Of a stretch of DNA of 34,852 nt, positions 9,351 to 17,965 are shown piece by piece; the first letter of the stretch is position 1; the number at the start of each line of letters is the position of its first letter. Made by a program: the position numbers and the translations under genes. This DNA is from Cytophagaceae bacterium (GTDB lineage: Bacteria; Bacteroidota; Bacteroidia; Cytophagales; Flexibacteraceae), in assembly GCA_947441055.1 (NCBI GenBank), contig CANETC010000013.1, positions 1-34,852 on the forward strand, written 5' to 3'. The notes beneath the pieces are model-generated. The model did no database searches. It saw nothing but the letters and a program-made list of their open reading frames with translations, and was not told where the DNA came from.

Positions 9351-9866
9351 TTAATTCCTGCTGCTATTCTTTTTAAGGATTTCGTAAAGTTCATCCTCAT
9401 CGCCTGGCGCATACGAGTTGTGCTGCCAGATAATTTCACCCTTTGGATTCAAGACAAATGTATGTGGGATGTTGTTCACATTAAGAGCGCGCTTGAAATC
9501 GGAATTGGAATCCAGAATAATATCATATTCCCAGCCTTTTCCATTTACAAGCGGACCAACTTTTGAAGTATTTCGGGTATCATCAATCGTAACAGCCACG
9601 ATTTTAATTCCGAGTTCTTTTTTCCATTCAGGGTAATGGTCTTTGATGGTATTAAGTTCCAAAACACATGGCTTGCACCATGTAGCCCAAAAGTTAATTA
9701 CCGTAAGGCCTTCCTTATTGAGGAGTTCAGATGAATTGATGGTTGTGCCATTTAAAGTTTGGAGTTTTACGGATGGCAGTTTTCTGAGAGCTGTTTCCGA
9801 TTGGGCAAAGCTGAAGTTTACCAGGAACAGCGAAAAGAATAGAAGTGTATTTCTTAAGTAGTTCAT
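9351..9866 (-). CDS. TlpA/ResA-like thioredoxin-fold thiol-disulfide oxidoreductase
   Basis: A 171-residue exported thioredoxin-like protein. The signal peptide is residues 1-22 (NTLLFFSLFLVNFSFAQ). The active site WATWCKPC places the redox cysteines at 64 and 67; the cis-proline loop is NIPHTFVLNPKGEI. This is the AhpC/TSA-Redoxin type of periplasmic reductase that keeps exported proteins or haem-binding apocytochromes reduced; the true partner is unknown. The frame is open to 9917, but those 17 extra residues would come from the terminator hairpin of the upstream gene, while ATG 9866 leads straight into the signal peptide. It heads a compact unit with the DUF6029 barrel (1-base gap) and DUF167 protein. 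The hairpin ending 9 bases before its ATG suggests that its transcription depends on read-through or on a promoter I cannot see. Confidence 0.88.
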   Translation of the reverse strand: MNYLRNTLLFFSLFLVNFSFAQSETALRKLPSVKLQTLNGTTINSSELLNKEGLTVINFWATWCKPCVLELNTIKDHYPEWKKELGIKIVAVTIDDTRNTSKVGPLVNGKGWEYDIILDSNSDFKRALNVNNIPHTFVLNPKGEIIWQHNSYAPGDEDELYEILKKNSSRN

Positions 9867-9874
9867 AAATAGGT

Positions 9875-9906
9875 AAAAAAAAGCCCGGAGAATTTCTTCC
9901 CCGGGC
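9875..9906 (-). terminator. Intrinsic terminator with GAAA tetraloop and T8 tract
   Basis: Read on the minus strand: a 10-bp stem, GCCCGGGGAA pairing with TTCTCCGGGC (one G-U pair), closed by a GAAA loop and followed by eight T. It lies 17 bases past the stop of the Omp28-like gene and 9 bases before the thioredoxin ATG at 9866, so it could end the upstream transcript or act as an attenuator for the thioredoxin operon. Confidence 0.85.
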
Positions 9907-9922
9907 AAATTTTTCAAAGGAA

Positions 9923-12460
9923 TTATTTGATCACAATCTTCTGCACCGGAGAAGCCATTCCTGGAGCCTCCAGCCTTAGCTGATAAACACCTGCGTTTAG
10001 TTTCTCGATGGAAAGAACTTGCTCAGCATTTGAATTGTTTACAGACTGGCGAAGAACTTCTTTGCCGCTCAGGTCAGAAAGGATGATGGTTTTTACTTCA
10101 CCTGTTACTGGAACCATTAGATTGTTTTTGGCCGGATTTGGGTAAGCAAGTTTCACATTCTCAATGATGCCTGCAACCGAACTTGGAGCAAGGGTTGAAA
10201 GAGCTGCCGCATTCGAATTTTTGCTGCAACCATCTTTGCTTACGATGCAACGGAAAATGTGTCCGTTGTCTGTAGCACTCACATTGGAAACAGATAGTGT
10301 AGCAGCTGTAGTTCCACTGTATTGACCACCTTCACTAAGGTCTGAAAATCCAGCGCCGGTGTCTTTCTGCCATTGCCAGCTTACTCCTGTGGTTGTGCTG
10401 GCTGTTGTAAATGTTGCAGTAGTTCCATAAACAGCGCTTTGGTTTACTGGCTGTGCGCTAACTACCGGACTTGGAATTACATTAACTGTAAATGAATTGG
10501 AAAGGGCTGAGCCATTTGGCTCTGTGGTCTGAAGGAAGTAAGTGCCAGCAGTGGTCACAGAAATGGTTGCTGTAGTTGCACCGTTGCTCCAAAGGTAAGA
10601 GGTGGCTGGACTAGCAGTTAATGTTGCAGAAGTTCCCTGACAAATGGAATTTCCATTAGAACCTGTGATTGAAGCTGAAAGCGATGCATTGCCTTCAAAC
10701 CATCCGTTAATTCTTCCAAAGAGTGTATTGCGAAGGTTGTTGCCTGCTGTGGTGGTTGAAAATGATTCCATACGGAAACCGAGATAAACCAATTTCCAGT
10801 TGTCACCATAATTGTAAATTCCAGCAAAATCAGAATCAGAATAATCTAGGAATGCCTTTGCATTTGCAGCAGTACCAGAAACACCAAGTTTGTCTGGATA
10901 ACTTCCTGTGCCTGAAAGCACTTGGTTGCTTGGGAAGAATGGTGCCATCAAAGTGTCATCAAGGTTTTTAGTCACAGTTACTGCTGTAGCACTTCCGTCG
11001 TCGATGTATTCAGCGCCCATGTAATCAGCAAAAAATGCAGCGGTGGTTGGATCTGTGCCTTGACCAACATCATACCCGATGTCCTGACCCATAATCAGCA
11101 ATTTACCACCGGAATTGAGGTAATTTTGAAAAGATTCGGAACGATAAGCGCCCAAAGTACCACTGTAAGCGGCTCCGGTTGTGTAAAACAGTTTTCCAAT
11201 ATTGATGGCATTCAATCCAGCTGAATCTAAATCAGCTGATTCGACAGCATTTAGAAAACAAGCTGGTTCCTGAAGAAGTGTGAATACCTGGTTAAATCTT
11301 GCGGTAGCAGTACCGGCAAGATCAAGAAGTAAAATATTAGAAGGAGTTACCGCGGTAAAATCAAGTGCATTCTTTACCGAAGGATTGATGGTTTCTGAAT
11401 TGGCTTCAACTTTGAAACTCATCTTTTTGTTAAGCAAAGCATCGTTGGAACCTGTCAACTTAAATACAATATCCTTAGATGTGTTGGAAGCAAGTGGAAT
11501 GCTTGCAGAATCAGAATATTCAATACCATCTGCCACAATCTTGGCGGACCAGCCTGCAGGAAGCGTACCAGCAGAAGCTTTTAATTTGATATTCTGACTT
11601 GCTTCTGCTTTTGAAATTATCTGGAAACCAAAAGAAACATCGTTTCCGGCTTTAATTCTAACTGATTTTTGGCCAGCAGGTCTTGAAATTGAAAGCCAAG
11701 GACGAGGCTCATCGTATCCAGCACCAAGAACTTCTTTGGTTGAATTGTTTTGAACGAATGCAATGGCTGCTGCCTGACCAAGATTGTAGTAAACCGGGGT
11801 TCCATTGGCCCTTTTAAGCGACCATTTAAATGTAAATTGCAAGCTGTCTCCGGCTGCAAGTGCAGGTAGGGTTGTACCAGCCGCAGAAGGGAACATTTTC
11901 TTCATCACACTTTCAAATTTCTTTTCTCCATTTGAACCTGGAGCAGTGGCAAATTCAATTTCACGCTCAATGGCAGCTACATGCAATACATGGCCTGCAG
12001 GAATTGCATTGATGGCCCTTACTTTCGCTGTAACTAGGAGAGAATCACTTGCCGGAGCCGGATTGGAAAGGATTAAGTAAGAAACTTTGGTTGCAACGCC
12101 TGGGCTTGTTGAGTTTCTGGTGTTAATAATTGACTGCGTTACTCCACCCGGACTACCATTGTATACATTGCCATCCATTACAGAATTTGGAACACCATTT
12201 ACTGCATAATAATTTACACGACTTTGAACATCTGTTGGATTTGCGGCATTCATAGGGTCAACTCCAGGCCATGATGTCTGGTATTTTAGTGCCACAATCT
12301 TCACCGAATTTTGATCGAGAAGCGCATTGAGAGCTGGGTTCTGCGAAGCACATGGCCCACAAGAAGCCTGTGTAAAGTGTTCGAGCAAAACTAAGCGCTG
12401 AGACACGGCAATGGTTGAAATCGCCATGAAGGAAAACAATAGCAATACTTGTTTTTTCAT
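9923..12460 (-). CDS. Omp28-related thioredoxin-like secreted protein with Ig-like domains and T9SS sorting domain
   Basis: An 845-residue exported protein. Signal peptide residues 1-20 (MKKQVLLLFSFMAISTIAVS). Directly behind it comes a thioredoxin-fold region of the Omp28 type: LLEHFTQASCGPCASQ puts a CxxC at residues 34 and 37, and GVPNSVMDG is the cis-Pro loop. A long middle region has a DUF-like beta domain, then a segment resembling a class I amidotransferase-like fold (ILLLDLAG...LLIMGQDIGYDV). Ig/PKD-like domains follow (NGNSICQGTSATLTASP; ATFTTASTTTGVSWQWQK). The C-terminus (LAYPNPAKNNLMVPV to VQKIVIK) is a T9SS sorting domain. The frame is open to 12514, but that start lies inside the promoter at 12491-12522; ATG 12460 fits both promoter and signal peptide. 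Redox role at the surface is inferred from the CxxC. Confidence 0.87.
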   Translation of the reverse strand: MKKQVLLLFSFMAISTIAVSQRLVLLEHFTQASCGPCASQNPALNALLDQNSVKIVALKYQTSWPGVDPMNAANPTDVQSRVNYYAVNGVPNSVMDGNVYNGSPGGVTQSIINTRNSTSPGVATKVSYLILSNPAPASDSLLVTAKVRAINAIPAGHVLHVAAIEREIEFATAPGSNGEKKFESVMKKMFPSAAGTTLPALAAGDSLQFTFKWSLKRANGTPVYYNLGQAAAIAFVQNNSTKEVLGAGYDEPRPWLSISRPAGQKSVRIKAGNDVSFGFQIISKAEASQNIKLKASAGTLPAGWSAKIVADGIEYSDSASIPLASNTSKDIVFKLTGSNDALLNKKMSFKVEANSETINPSVKNALDFTAVTPSNILLLDLAGTATARFNQVFTLLQEPACFLNAVESADLDSAGLNAINIGKLFYTTGAAYSGTLGAYRSESFQNYLNSGGKLLIMGQDIGYDVGQGTDPTTAAFFADYMGAEYIDDGSATAVTVTKNLDDTLMAPFFPSNQVLSGTGSYPDKLGVSGTAANAKAFLDYSDSDFAGIYNYGDNWKLVYLGFRMESFSTTTAGNNLRNTLFGRINGWFEGNASLSASITGSNGNSICQGTSATLTASPATSYLWSNGATTATISVTTAGTYFLQTTEPNGSALSNSFTVNVIPSPVVSAQPVNQSAVYGTTATFTTASTTTGVSWQWQKDTGAGFSDLSEGGQYSGTTAATLSVSNVSATDNGHIFRCIVSKDGCSKNSNAAALSTLAPSSVAGIIENVKLAYPNPAKNNLMVPVTGEVKTIILSDLSGKEVLRQSVNNSNAEQVLSIEKLNAGVYQLRLEAPGMASPVQKIVIK

Positions 12461-12490
12461 TGGTATATAAAGGAATGTTGAATTAAAGCC

Positions 12491-12522
12491 CAAACTTACC
12501 CAACGGATTTCCATTTATCAAA
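12491..12522 (-). promoter_or_regulatory. Bacteroidota-type promoter (TTTG-20-TAAGTTTG) for the Omp28-like gene
   Basis: On the minus strand TTTG (12519-12522), a 20-base spacer and TAAGTTTG (12491-12498) match the TTTG/TAnnTTTG consensus exactly. Transcription would start near 12484, giving a leader of about 24 bases before the ATG at 12460. Confidence 0.65.
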
Positions 12523-12629
12523 CAGGTAATCGAATAATCAATCAATTTCCCGAATTTTCTTTGTTGAAAATTAAAATCACTGAGATTTGATTCTGTAAAT
12601 CAGGAATCTAATATTTTTTTCAGGAGATA

Positions 12630-13754
12630 CTATGCAATGCGAAACAAAGTTTGAATGATCATTTCAGCGCCTTTTTGGTCGTTAAAACCTTGTAATGCTC
12701 CAATTCTGCTGATTGAATTCTCAACTGAAAATGGAGTGTTTTTTAGAAAACTTACTTGTTCATTCAGCTCTGAGGCTTTTCTGAACAAGGTGCAGTAATT
12801 TTCAAGCCCAGTTCCTTCCACCATCATTGGATTGGTGAGTACAAATCGTCCGTTGAAAAGGGATTTTATCAGTTTTAATTTTACACCTGTAGATTGGAAA
12901 GCTGGTAAAATATGGATGTGGGCCTCCCGGATTAAGCGATTCATTTCATTCGCCCTTGGATTTTCAATCAGTTGAAAACCAACCCTGTTTGCCAATAAAT
13001 TTTTCATGGCTGCTCCTGGTTTTTTGCCAGCGATTATCAGTGGGAATTCGGCAGAAACTTTGAGGTTTGCCAAAAGCCATTCAACTGCCTCCTCATTTTC
13101 GGGTACCGATAAATTTCCATGATACAGCATGAAAGATCCGGTTCCGGGGTCTGCCTGCATTGCAGAAACACCATGAAACGGGAAAAGGAGTGAAGTTTGA
13201 GGGTATCTGCTTTCCAGGTATTCCGTTTCCGTTTTGCTAATGGCAAAAATATGGTTGGCATGCACCAAAACGGATTCAAATCGTTGAAGCCTTTTTGATT
13301 CCACCGCATAGTAAATGGTTTTCAGGGTTTCGGTTGAATGGTCGAAAAGACCCCGATAATATTGCCATTCCACATTGTGCATCCGCACCGCCTTTTGCTT
13401 GTTTTTCAAAAGAGGGTGGTCAAGATAAGCGCAGGTGTGCAGGCCCTCAAACAAAATTGGATGTTCATCCGCAGAAAGCCTCTCCAGTAGATCTGGATTT
13501 ATTCTTGAGCCCACGATGTATGGAACCCGGCTTACAAGTCCTGTATAAATCTTCTTGCGTGGGTAATAATGAACCGAAGCACACAACTTATCTAGCTCAT
13601 CTGAAGCCTTTCTGCCGTACTGAAATGTGTGTAAATGAATTCGAACTCCAGCCTCATAAAGGGCCTTCATTTTATAATAAACATCAATTACACCTCCATA
13701 ATCCGGAGGATATGGAACATCAAATGAAACAATATGTAACTCGCGTTCAGCCAA
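12630..13754 (-). CDS. Glycosyltransferase, GT-B fold (GT4-like)
   Basis: About 374 residues. The N-terminus HIVSFDVPYPPDYGGVIDVYY with the aspartate-proline-glycine-glycine acceptor loop, and the C-terminal donor-site region with ILPAFQSTGVKLKLIKSLFNGRFVLT, fit a GT-B glycosyltransferase that moves a sugar from a nucleotide-sugar to a lipid or glycan acceptor on the cytoplasmic side. The usual E-x7-E motif is not clear, so the donor cannot be named. It diverges from the Wzi/RemB-like barrel gene, which suggests a shared part in surface polysaccharide. There is no ATG near the start. The frame opens at TTG 13790, but that codon is inside a GATATTTG box that looks like a -7 element; TTG 13754 (then GCTGAACGCGAG) is 10 residues or fewer from the conserved strand, so I prefer it. 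Start uncertain. Confidence 0.8.
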   Translation of the reverse strand: MAERELHIVSFDVPYPPDYGGVIDVYYKMKALYEAGVRIHLHTFQYGRKASDELDKLCASVHYYPRKKIYTGLVSRVPYIVGSRINPDLLERLSADEHPILFEGLHTCAYLDHPLLKNKQKAVRMHNVEWQYYRGLFDHSTETLKTIYYAVESKRLQRFESVLVHANHIFAISKTETEYLESRYPQTSLLFPFHGVSAMQADPGTGSFMLYHGNLSVPENEEAVEWLLANLKVSAEFPLIIAGKKPGAAMKNLLANRVGFQLIENPRANEMNRLIREAHIHILPAFQSTGVKLKLIKSLFNGRFVLTNPMMVEGTGLENYCTLFRKASELNEQVSFLKNTPFSVENSISRIGALQGFNDQKGAEMIIQTLFRIA

Positions 13755-13853
13755 TAATTGAAGCGCTTTGAAATTGAAGCGCGGCTGCAAATATCAAAAA
13801 AAGCCCCTTATGAAATGTCATCCCGTTGCATATTGCAAGCCATCCCACAGCTT

Positions 13854-15554
13854 ATGAGGCGCTTACTGCTGTTTTTTGGTTCTTTGATTTTAACTGTTTC
13901 CTCAATTCAGGCACAGTCAACCTTCCTCCCCTTGGATCCTGATATTTACCATTGGATTGATCGGGCAGACATCCGAACTTTTGGACTTTCTGGGCGGTTT
14001 CAGTCCGGATTCAGGACCCTTTCAAGGGAGTCAATCAACCAATTGATGGACACACTTTCTTTGAAGTCGGGGCTTTCTGCATCAGACAGATTTCAAATAA
14101 GGTATTTCAGGGAGGTGAATTCCGAATTCTCCATTCCCGACTCTTCCGGACTCAGGAAGCCATTTCTGAATTCTTTTTTTAAACGAAAAGCAGATATCCT
14201 TTCTTATCAGGATTCTGTTTTTGACCTCCATGCCAACATTGCGGGTTATGGTTCTATGGGTAAAAGCTCAGGTGGTGATGGGGATTTTTTAATCAATTCA
14301 AGAGGCGTAGAAGTGCGGGGGACCATCGCCAAAAAGGTGGGTTTTTATTCTTATATGGCAGACAATCAGGTTATTTTGCCAGATTATGTTGGAGATTGGA
14401 CAGCCCGGTTTGGCTCTTTACCGCACGAGGGTTTCTGGAAAAGAACCGGCCTTAATGGGTATGATTTTTTCTCGGCCAGGGCTTATATTACTTTCAATGC
14501 TGGAAAATATATTGCCTTTCAGGCAGGCCACGATCGCCTTCAAACTGGTTATGGATATCGGTCCATGGTTCTTTCCGATTTCTCAAATCCTTATACTTTT
14601 CTTCGGGTCAGTACAAAGATTTGGAAGGTAGAATACACCAATTTGTTTGCGAGTTTAAAGACAGACGTGAATGCATTGTCCACTGGAATTCCGGGCAACA
14701 AGAGAATTCCTGATAAACTTTTTGTCTTTCACCGGCTTGGAATCAATATTGGAAAGCGCGTTTCTCTTGGACTTTTCGAGGCAGTTGTGGCTGGAAAAGA
14801 TCCGAATACAAGCGCAGGTGGGACTTTTCCGGATCCTTCTTATTTCAATCCGATAATCTTTTATAGAGCCATTGAGCAGAATTCGGGTAGTCCCGACAAT
14901 GCTGGTCTTGGACTTGATTTGAAAGTCTCTGTTTCCAAATCCATCAGGGCTTATGGGCAGTTTTTTCTGGATGAGTTTTTGCTCAAGAAGTTTACGGAAG
15001 GCAAAGGATGGTGGGGCAATAAATATGCAGTTCAGGCAGGAGTGCATTACATCGATGTGGCGGGAATTCGGAACCTTGACTTACAGGCGGAATTCAATTT
15101 AGCACGGCCATTTACTTATTCTCATCAAAGCAACTACAGTTCTTATTCGCATTACGGTCAGCCATTGGCACATCCTCTGGGCGCCAATTTCAGAGAGGTG
15201 CTGGCAATATTGAGGTACCAGCCAGTTCCCAGGGTGCAGGCGAGTGCCAAATTGATATATTTTGAAAGAGGGCTTGACAGCAGCTTCGCTTCCAAAAGTT
15301 ATGGGAGTGATGTGCTAAAGTCCTACTACTTACGGGCCAAGGAATCTGGTAATTTCCTTGCACAGGGAGTTTTGCAAAAAGTTCTATTTCTCGATTTTAC
15401 ATTAAGTTGGCAGCCTTGGACCAACTTTTTTCTTGATATCAAGCATGTGATTCGAAGTGATGAAAGGTTTGGTTCAATTTCTCCTTCGCCTAAATCCGGT
15501 TATACATCTTTGTCAGTCAGGTGGAACATTGCCCAGCGTGGTTATGAGTTTTGA
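13854..15554 (+). CDS. Wzi/RemB-like outer-membrane beta-barrel protein
   Basis: A 566-residue exported protein of the capsule-assembly Wzi type. The signal peptide is MRRLLLFFGSLILTVSSIQAQ. The rest is a chain of barrel strands with family phrases such as ITFNAGKYIAFQAGHDRLQTGYGYRSMVL (conserved GYG-R core), IWKVEYTNLFASL, GLGLDLKVSVSKSIRAYGQFFLDEF and the terminal VRWNIAQRGYEF. Wzi binds group 1 capsule on the outer face in Enterobacteria; the Bacteroidota relative RemB takes part in gliding. Which role applies here cannot be told from sequence. The frame is open back to 13758, but only ATG 13854 starts directly with a signal peptide and keeps the gene clear of the divergent glycosyltransferase. 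No obvious terminator follows. Confidence 0.82.
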   Translation: MRRLLLFFGSLILTVSSIQAQSTFLPLDPDIYHWIDRADIRTFGLSGRFQSGFRTLSRESINQLMDTLSLKSGLSASDRFQIRYFREVNSEFSIPDSSGLRKPFLNSFFKRKADILSYQDSVFDLHANIAGYGSMGKSSGGDGDFLINSRGVEVRGTIAKKVGFYSYMADNQVILPDYVGDWTARFGSLPHEGFWKRTGLNGYDFFSARAYITFNAGKYIAFQAGHDRLQTGYGYRSMVLSDFSNPYTFLRVSTKIWKVEYTNLFASLKTDVNALSTGIPGNKRIPDKLFVFHRLGINIGKRVSLGLFEAVVAGKDPNTSAGGTFPDPSYFNPIIFYRAIEQNSGSPDNAGLGLDLKVSVSKSIRAYGQFFLDEFLLKKFTEGKGWWGNKYAVQAGVHYIDVAGIRNLDLQAEFNLARPFTYSHQSNYSSYSHYGQPLAHPLGANFREVLAILRYQPVPRVQASAKLIYFERGLDSSFASKSYGSDVLKSYYLRAKESGNFLAQGVLQKVLFLDFTLSWQPWTNFFLDIKHVIRSDERFGSISPSPKSGYTSLSVRWNIAQRGYEF

Positions 15555-15855
15555 TTTTTCGAAATCTGTCTGGCTTTTCAATGTTATTTTTCAGTAGTTT
15601 TTTTTTACAGACACTATCTAAAAATAGTGCAAATGGGTTTGTGATGGTTGAAAAGTAGAATCATCCAATAATTCCAGATTCTTACAACTTTAGGGTAAAA
15701 TGGTTTTGACGGCCGTTACCCAAAATCTAAAAATTTCCATAAAAAATGGGTTAAATTTTTTTTGTCTGGTATTTTTTGAATGCCGCAATAAGCTAGTAAA
15801 TCTTCCTTACTGATGATGGTTAACTTTGTTTTTATATCATAACAACTAAAACCTC
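15555..15855. other. Gene-free spacer, 301 bases, AT-rich
   Basis: Holds no gene I can support. It contains a small hairpin (CACTAT at 15612-15617, ATAGTG at 15624-15629) without a following T run, a short palindrome ACGGCCGT, and near its end the promoter candidate for the metalloprotease gene. Confidence 0.6.
15821..15828 (+). promoter_or_regulatory. Candidate -7 box TAACTTTG for the metalloprotease gene
   Basis: TAACTTTG matches the Bacteroidota TAnnTTTG -7 box and lies 27 bases before the ATG at 15856. No clear TTTG is seen at the -33 position, so only half of the promoter is supported. Confidence 0.4.
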
Positions 15856-17814
15856 ATGGAAAAAATCATTTTTATCCTTGGGATTTTCATTCAAAATTTG
15901 GGAGTAAGTGCACAATCGAAATCTGAAAAATTTACAGACAAGCGAAATTTTCAGGAAAAAGATGCCGGCCAAAGTCTTTGGCAATTAAAGCGACAGGATA
16001 ATGGGAATGGATCGAGTTTTTACAAGGTCCAAATCAATCTGTCAGAAATGAAAAGAATTTGGGAAAAAGAACCCGCTTCAATTTCAATACAAATTCCTGA
16101 AAAAAGCGGAAAAATCCGTCCGTTGAAATTTGTAAAAACAAGCTCGATAGATACCGGATTTTGCATCACAACTTCAGATGGACGAAAATTAACTGGAAAA
16201 GAGTTTTCCGGATTACACTATCGAATAAGTGGCGAGCAGGATTGTAAAGTTGGTGGAATTTCATTTCGCGAAGACGGTCTTATGGGGCTTATTGGACTAC
16301 CATCCTGCAATATCAGTATTGGAGAGAAAGTCCCTGGTTCAGGAGATTACACCTTGTCGTATGATGAGGATAGTAAAATGCCAGCCTGGGATTGCGGCGC
16401 AAAAGATATGCCATCTAAAGAAAGTTTAAAAGTTGAAGCGACTTCCGATAAAGCCGCTTCTCTAATTTGTAAGCCTGTCAGGATTTACATGGAAGGTGAT
16501 AGAGATATCTACTCAAAATCGGGGAACAGCCTTACTACTGCAGCGAATTTTGTGACAGGCCTCTTCAATGTTGTGGCCCAGGTGTATTTGAATGAAGGAA
16601 TAACCATCCGGCTCGCAAGCATTTACCAATGGACAACAGCAGATCCATATGTGGCAATGACTTCCAGCAGTACTGTACTTACCAATTTTGTAAACAACCG
16701 TGCGGCTTCAACCGTGAACGCTGATTTGATTCATCTTCTGTCAACCAGGGCCGCATACATGGGTGGAATCGCGTATTTGAATGTATTGTGCAATCCTTTT
16801 TACAAACATGGTTTCTCCAATATTCATTACCAATATTCTGCATTGCCTGCTTATTCCTGGTCGGTGTATTGCATCTCTCATGAACTTGGTCATAATTTCG
16901 GATCAAACCATACCCAATGGTGTGGCTGGCAACTAACAAGTACAAAAACTGGGAGAATTGATTCCTGTTATGCAAGTGAAGGTTCCTGTGGTACCAATAC
17001 AAAAGCCAGAGTGGGAACCATCATGAGCTATTGCCACCTTTCTTCCGGAATTGATTTCAACAAAGGGTTTGGTCCCTTGCCCCAAACTGCCATCCGAAAT
17101 GGGCTTAATGCCGCAACATGCATTACATCAAGCACTTGCATGGGTGTGCCTACAGTTTCAGCCGACAGCCTTAGCAACAAAAATAATTCTTATAATCTAA
17201 CTGTTTCAATTCCTGCAAACCATAATGCCACTTCCTGGGCATTGGTAGAAGGAACTACAACGATCAATTCTGGAACTTTAACCGGAACAACGGCCTACAG
17301 CACAACGGTACCAGTTACTGGCAAAGCCAATGGGAGCTACACCTACAAAGTGATTTTATCAAATGCGAGTTCTACCTCCACCGGAAACACCATCACAGTT
17401 GTAGTTGCGGTGCCTGTTGTAAACCCGGGTTCGGGTAGTGGAGTTTGTACTGCAAACGGACTTCAAGCTTGGTTTGGTTCAGATGGTAAAATGCGTTTCA
17501 AATTTGGAATTAGTTCTCCTTGCACCACTTATACGGTTCAGGTTTGCCGGTATAATCTTTATGATCCAAATTTGGTGCCTTCTGCTGGTGCAATTCCGGT
17601 TGCCTGTGGTGTGAGAAACAGCATGTCAGCCTATTCTCCTACTTCGGCAGAATGGGCACAAGGGTTTATAGAAAGAGTAGTAAATCCTCAGCCTACAAAC
17701 CTAACTACCTCTGGAATGGGGAGTTTTTGGTACAGTGTTGATATTACTTGTAACAGCAATAGCTGCACCACAACCAACAGAACAAGAACTTATATTTTTG
17801 TACCGGGTATATAA
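15856..17814 (+). CDS. Secreted zinc metalloprotease, metzincin (M12B/reprolysin-like)
   Basis: A 652-residue exported protease. Signal peptide residues 1-20 (ends GVSAQ). Residues about 21-200 look like a propeptide; the WDCGAKD motif holds Cys180 and could act as a cysteine switch. The catalytic domain, about 205-425, has the zinc site HELGHNFGSNH at 342-352 (ligands His342, His346, His352; base Glu343) and a downstream IMSYCHL Met-turn, as in metzincins. Residues about 435-520 are fibronectin-like, and about 530-652 a cysteine-rich domain that ends TYIFVPGI. Unlike its neighbours it lacks a T9SS sorting domain, so it may be released by another route or stay periplasmic. It is alone, with its own promoter candidate, and ends at a strong hairpin. 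Family is secure from the motif; substrate unknown. Confidence 0.88.
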   Translation: MEKIIFILGIFIQNLGVSAQSKSEKFTDKRNFQEKDAGQSLWQLKRQDNGNGSSFYKVQINLSEMKRIWEKEPASISIQIPEKSGKIRPLKFVKTSSIDTGFCITTSDGRKLTGKEFSGLHYRISGEQDCKVGGISFREDGLMGLIGLPSCNISIGEKVPGSGDYTLSYDEDSKMPAWDCGAKDMPSKESLKVEATSDKAASLICKPVRIYMEGDRDIYSKSGNSLTTAANFVTGLFNVVAQVYLNEGITIRLASIYQWTTADPYVAMTSSSTVLTNFVNNRAASTVNADLIHLLSTRAAYMGGIAYLNVLCNPFYKHGFSNIHYQYSALPAYSWSVYCISHELGHNFGSNHTQWCGWQLTSTKTGRIDSCYASEGSCGTNTKARVGTIMSYCHLSSGIDFNKGFGPLPQTAIRNGLNAATCITSSTCMGVPTVSADSLSNKNNSYNLTVSIPANHNATSWALVEGTTTINSGTLTGTTAYSTTVPVTGKANGSYTYKVILSNASSTSTGNTITVVVAVPVVNPGSGSGVCTANGLQAWFGSDGKMRFKFGISSPCTTYTVQVCRYNLYDPNLVPSAGAIPVACGVRNSMSAYSPTSAEWAQGFIERVVNPQPTNLTTSGMGSFWYSVDITCNSNSCTTTNRTRTYIFVPGI

Positions 17815-17865
17815 AAAAAGACGATGAAATTTGCCTTGTAGCAATTAATAATCAATCGTTTATTG

Positions 17866-17909
17866 TTTAAAAAGAAAAGACACCGCTTGGTGTCTTTTCT
17901 TTTTAAACC
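17866..17909. terminator. Bidirectional terminator with a perfect 20-bp stem
   Basis: GTTTAAAAAGAAAAGACACC (17866-17885), loop GCTT and an exact complementary arm (17890-17909). Each arm gives a T-rich tract in its own transcript. It stands between the convergent protease gene (ends 17814) and frr (ends 17966) and would stop both. Confidence 0.88.
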
Positions 17910-17965
17910 TGAATAAAAAAAACTTTAAAGCCAGTCCCAAAAGCCGCTTAACAAGCTGAGATTGT

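Noticed and set aside
9350-9439. N-terminal extension of the DUF6029 protein to 9439
   Set aside because: It lies wholly inside the thioredoxin gene, and the signal peptide begins after the GTG at 9349.
12461-12514. N-terminal extension of the Omp28-like protein to 12514
   Set aside because: The extra codons cover the exact TTTG-20-TAAGTTTG promoter and would precede the signal peptide.
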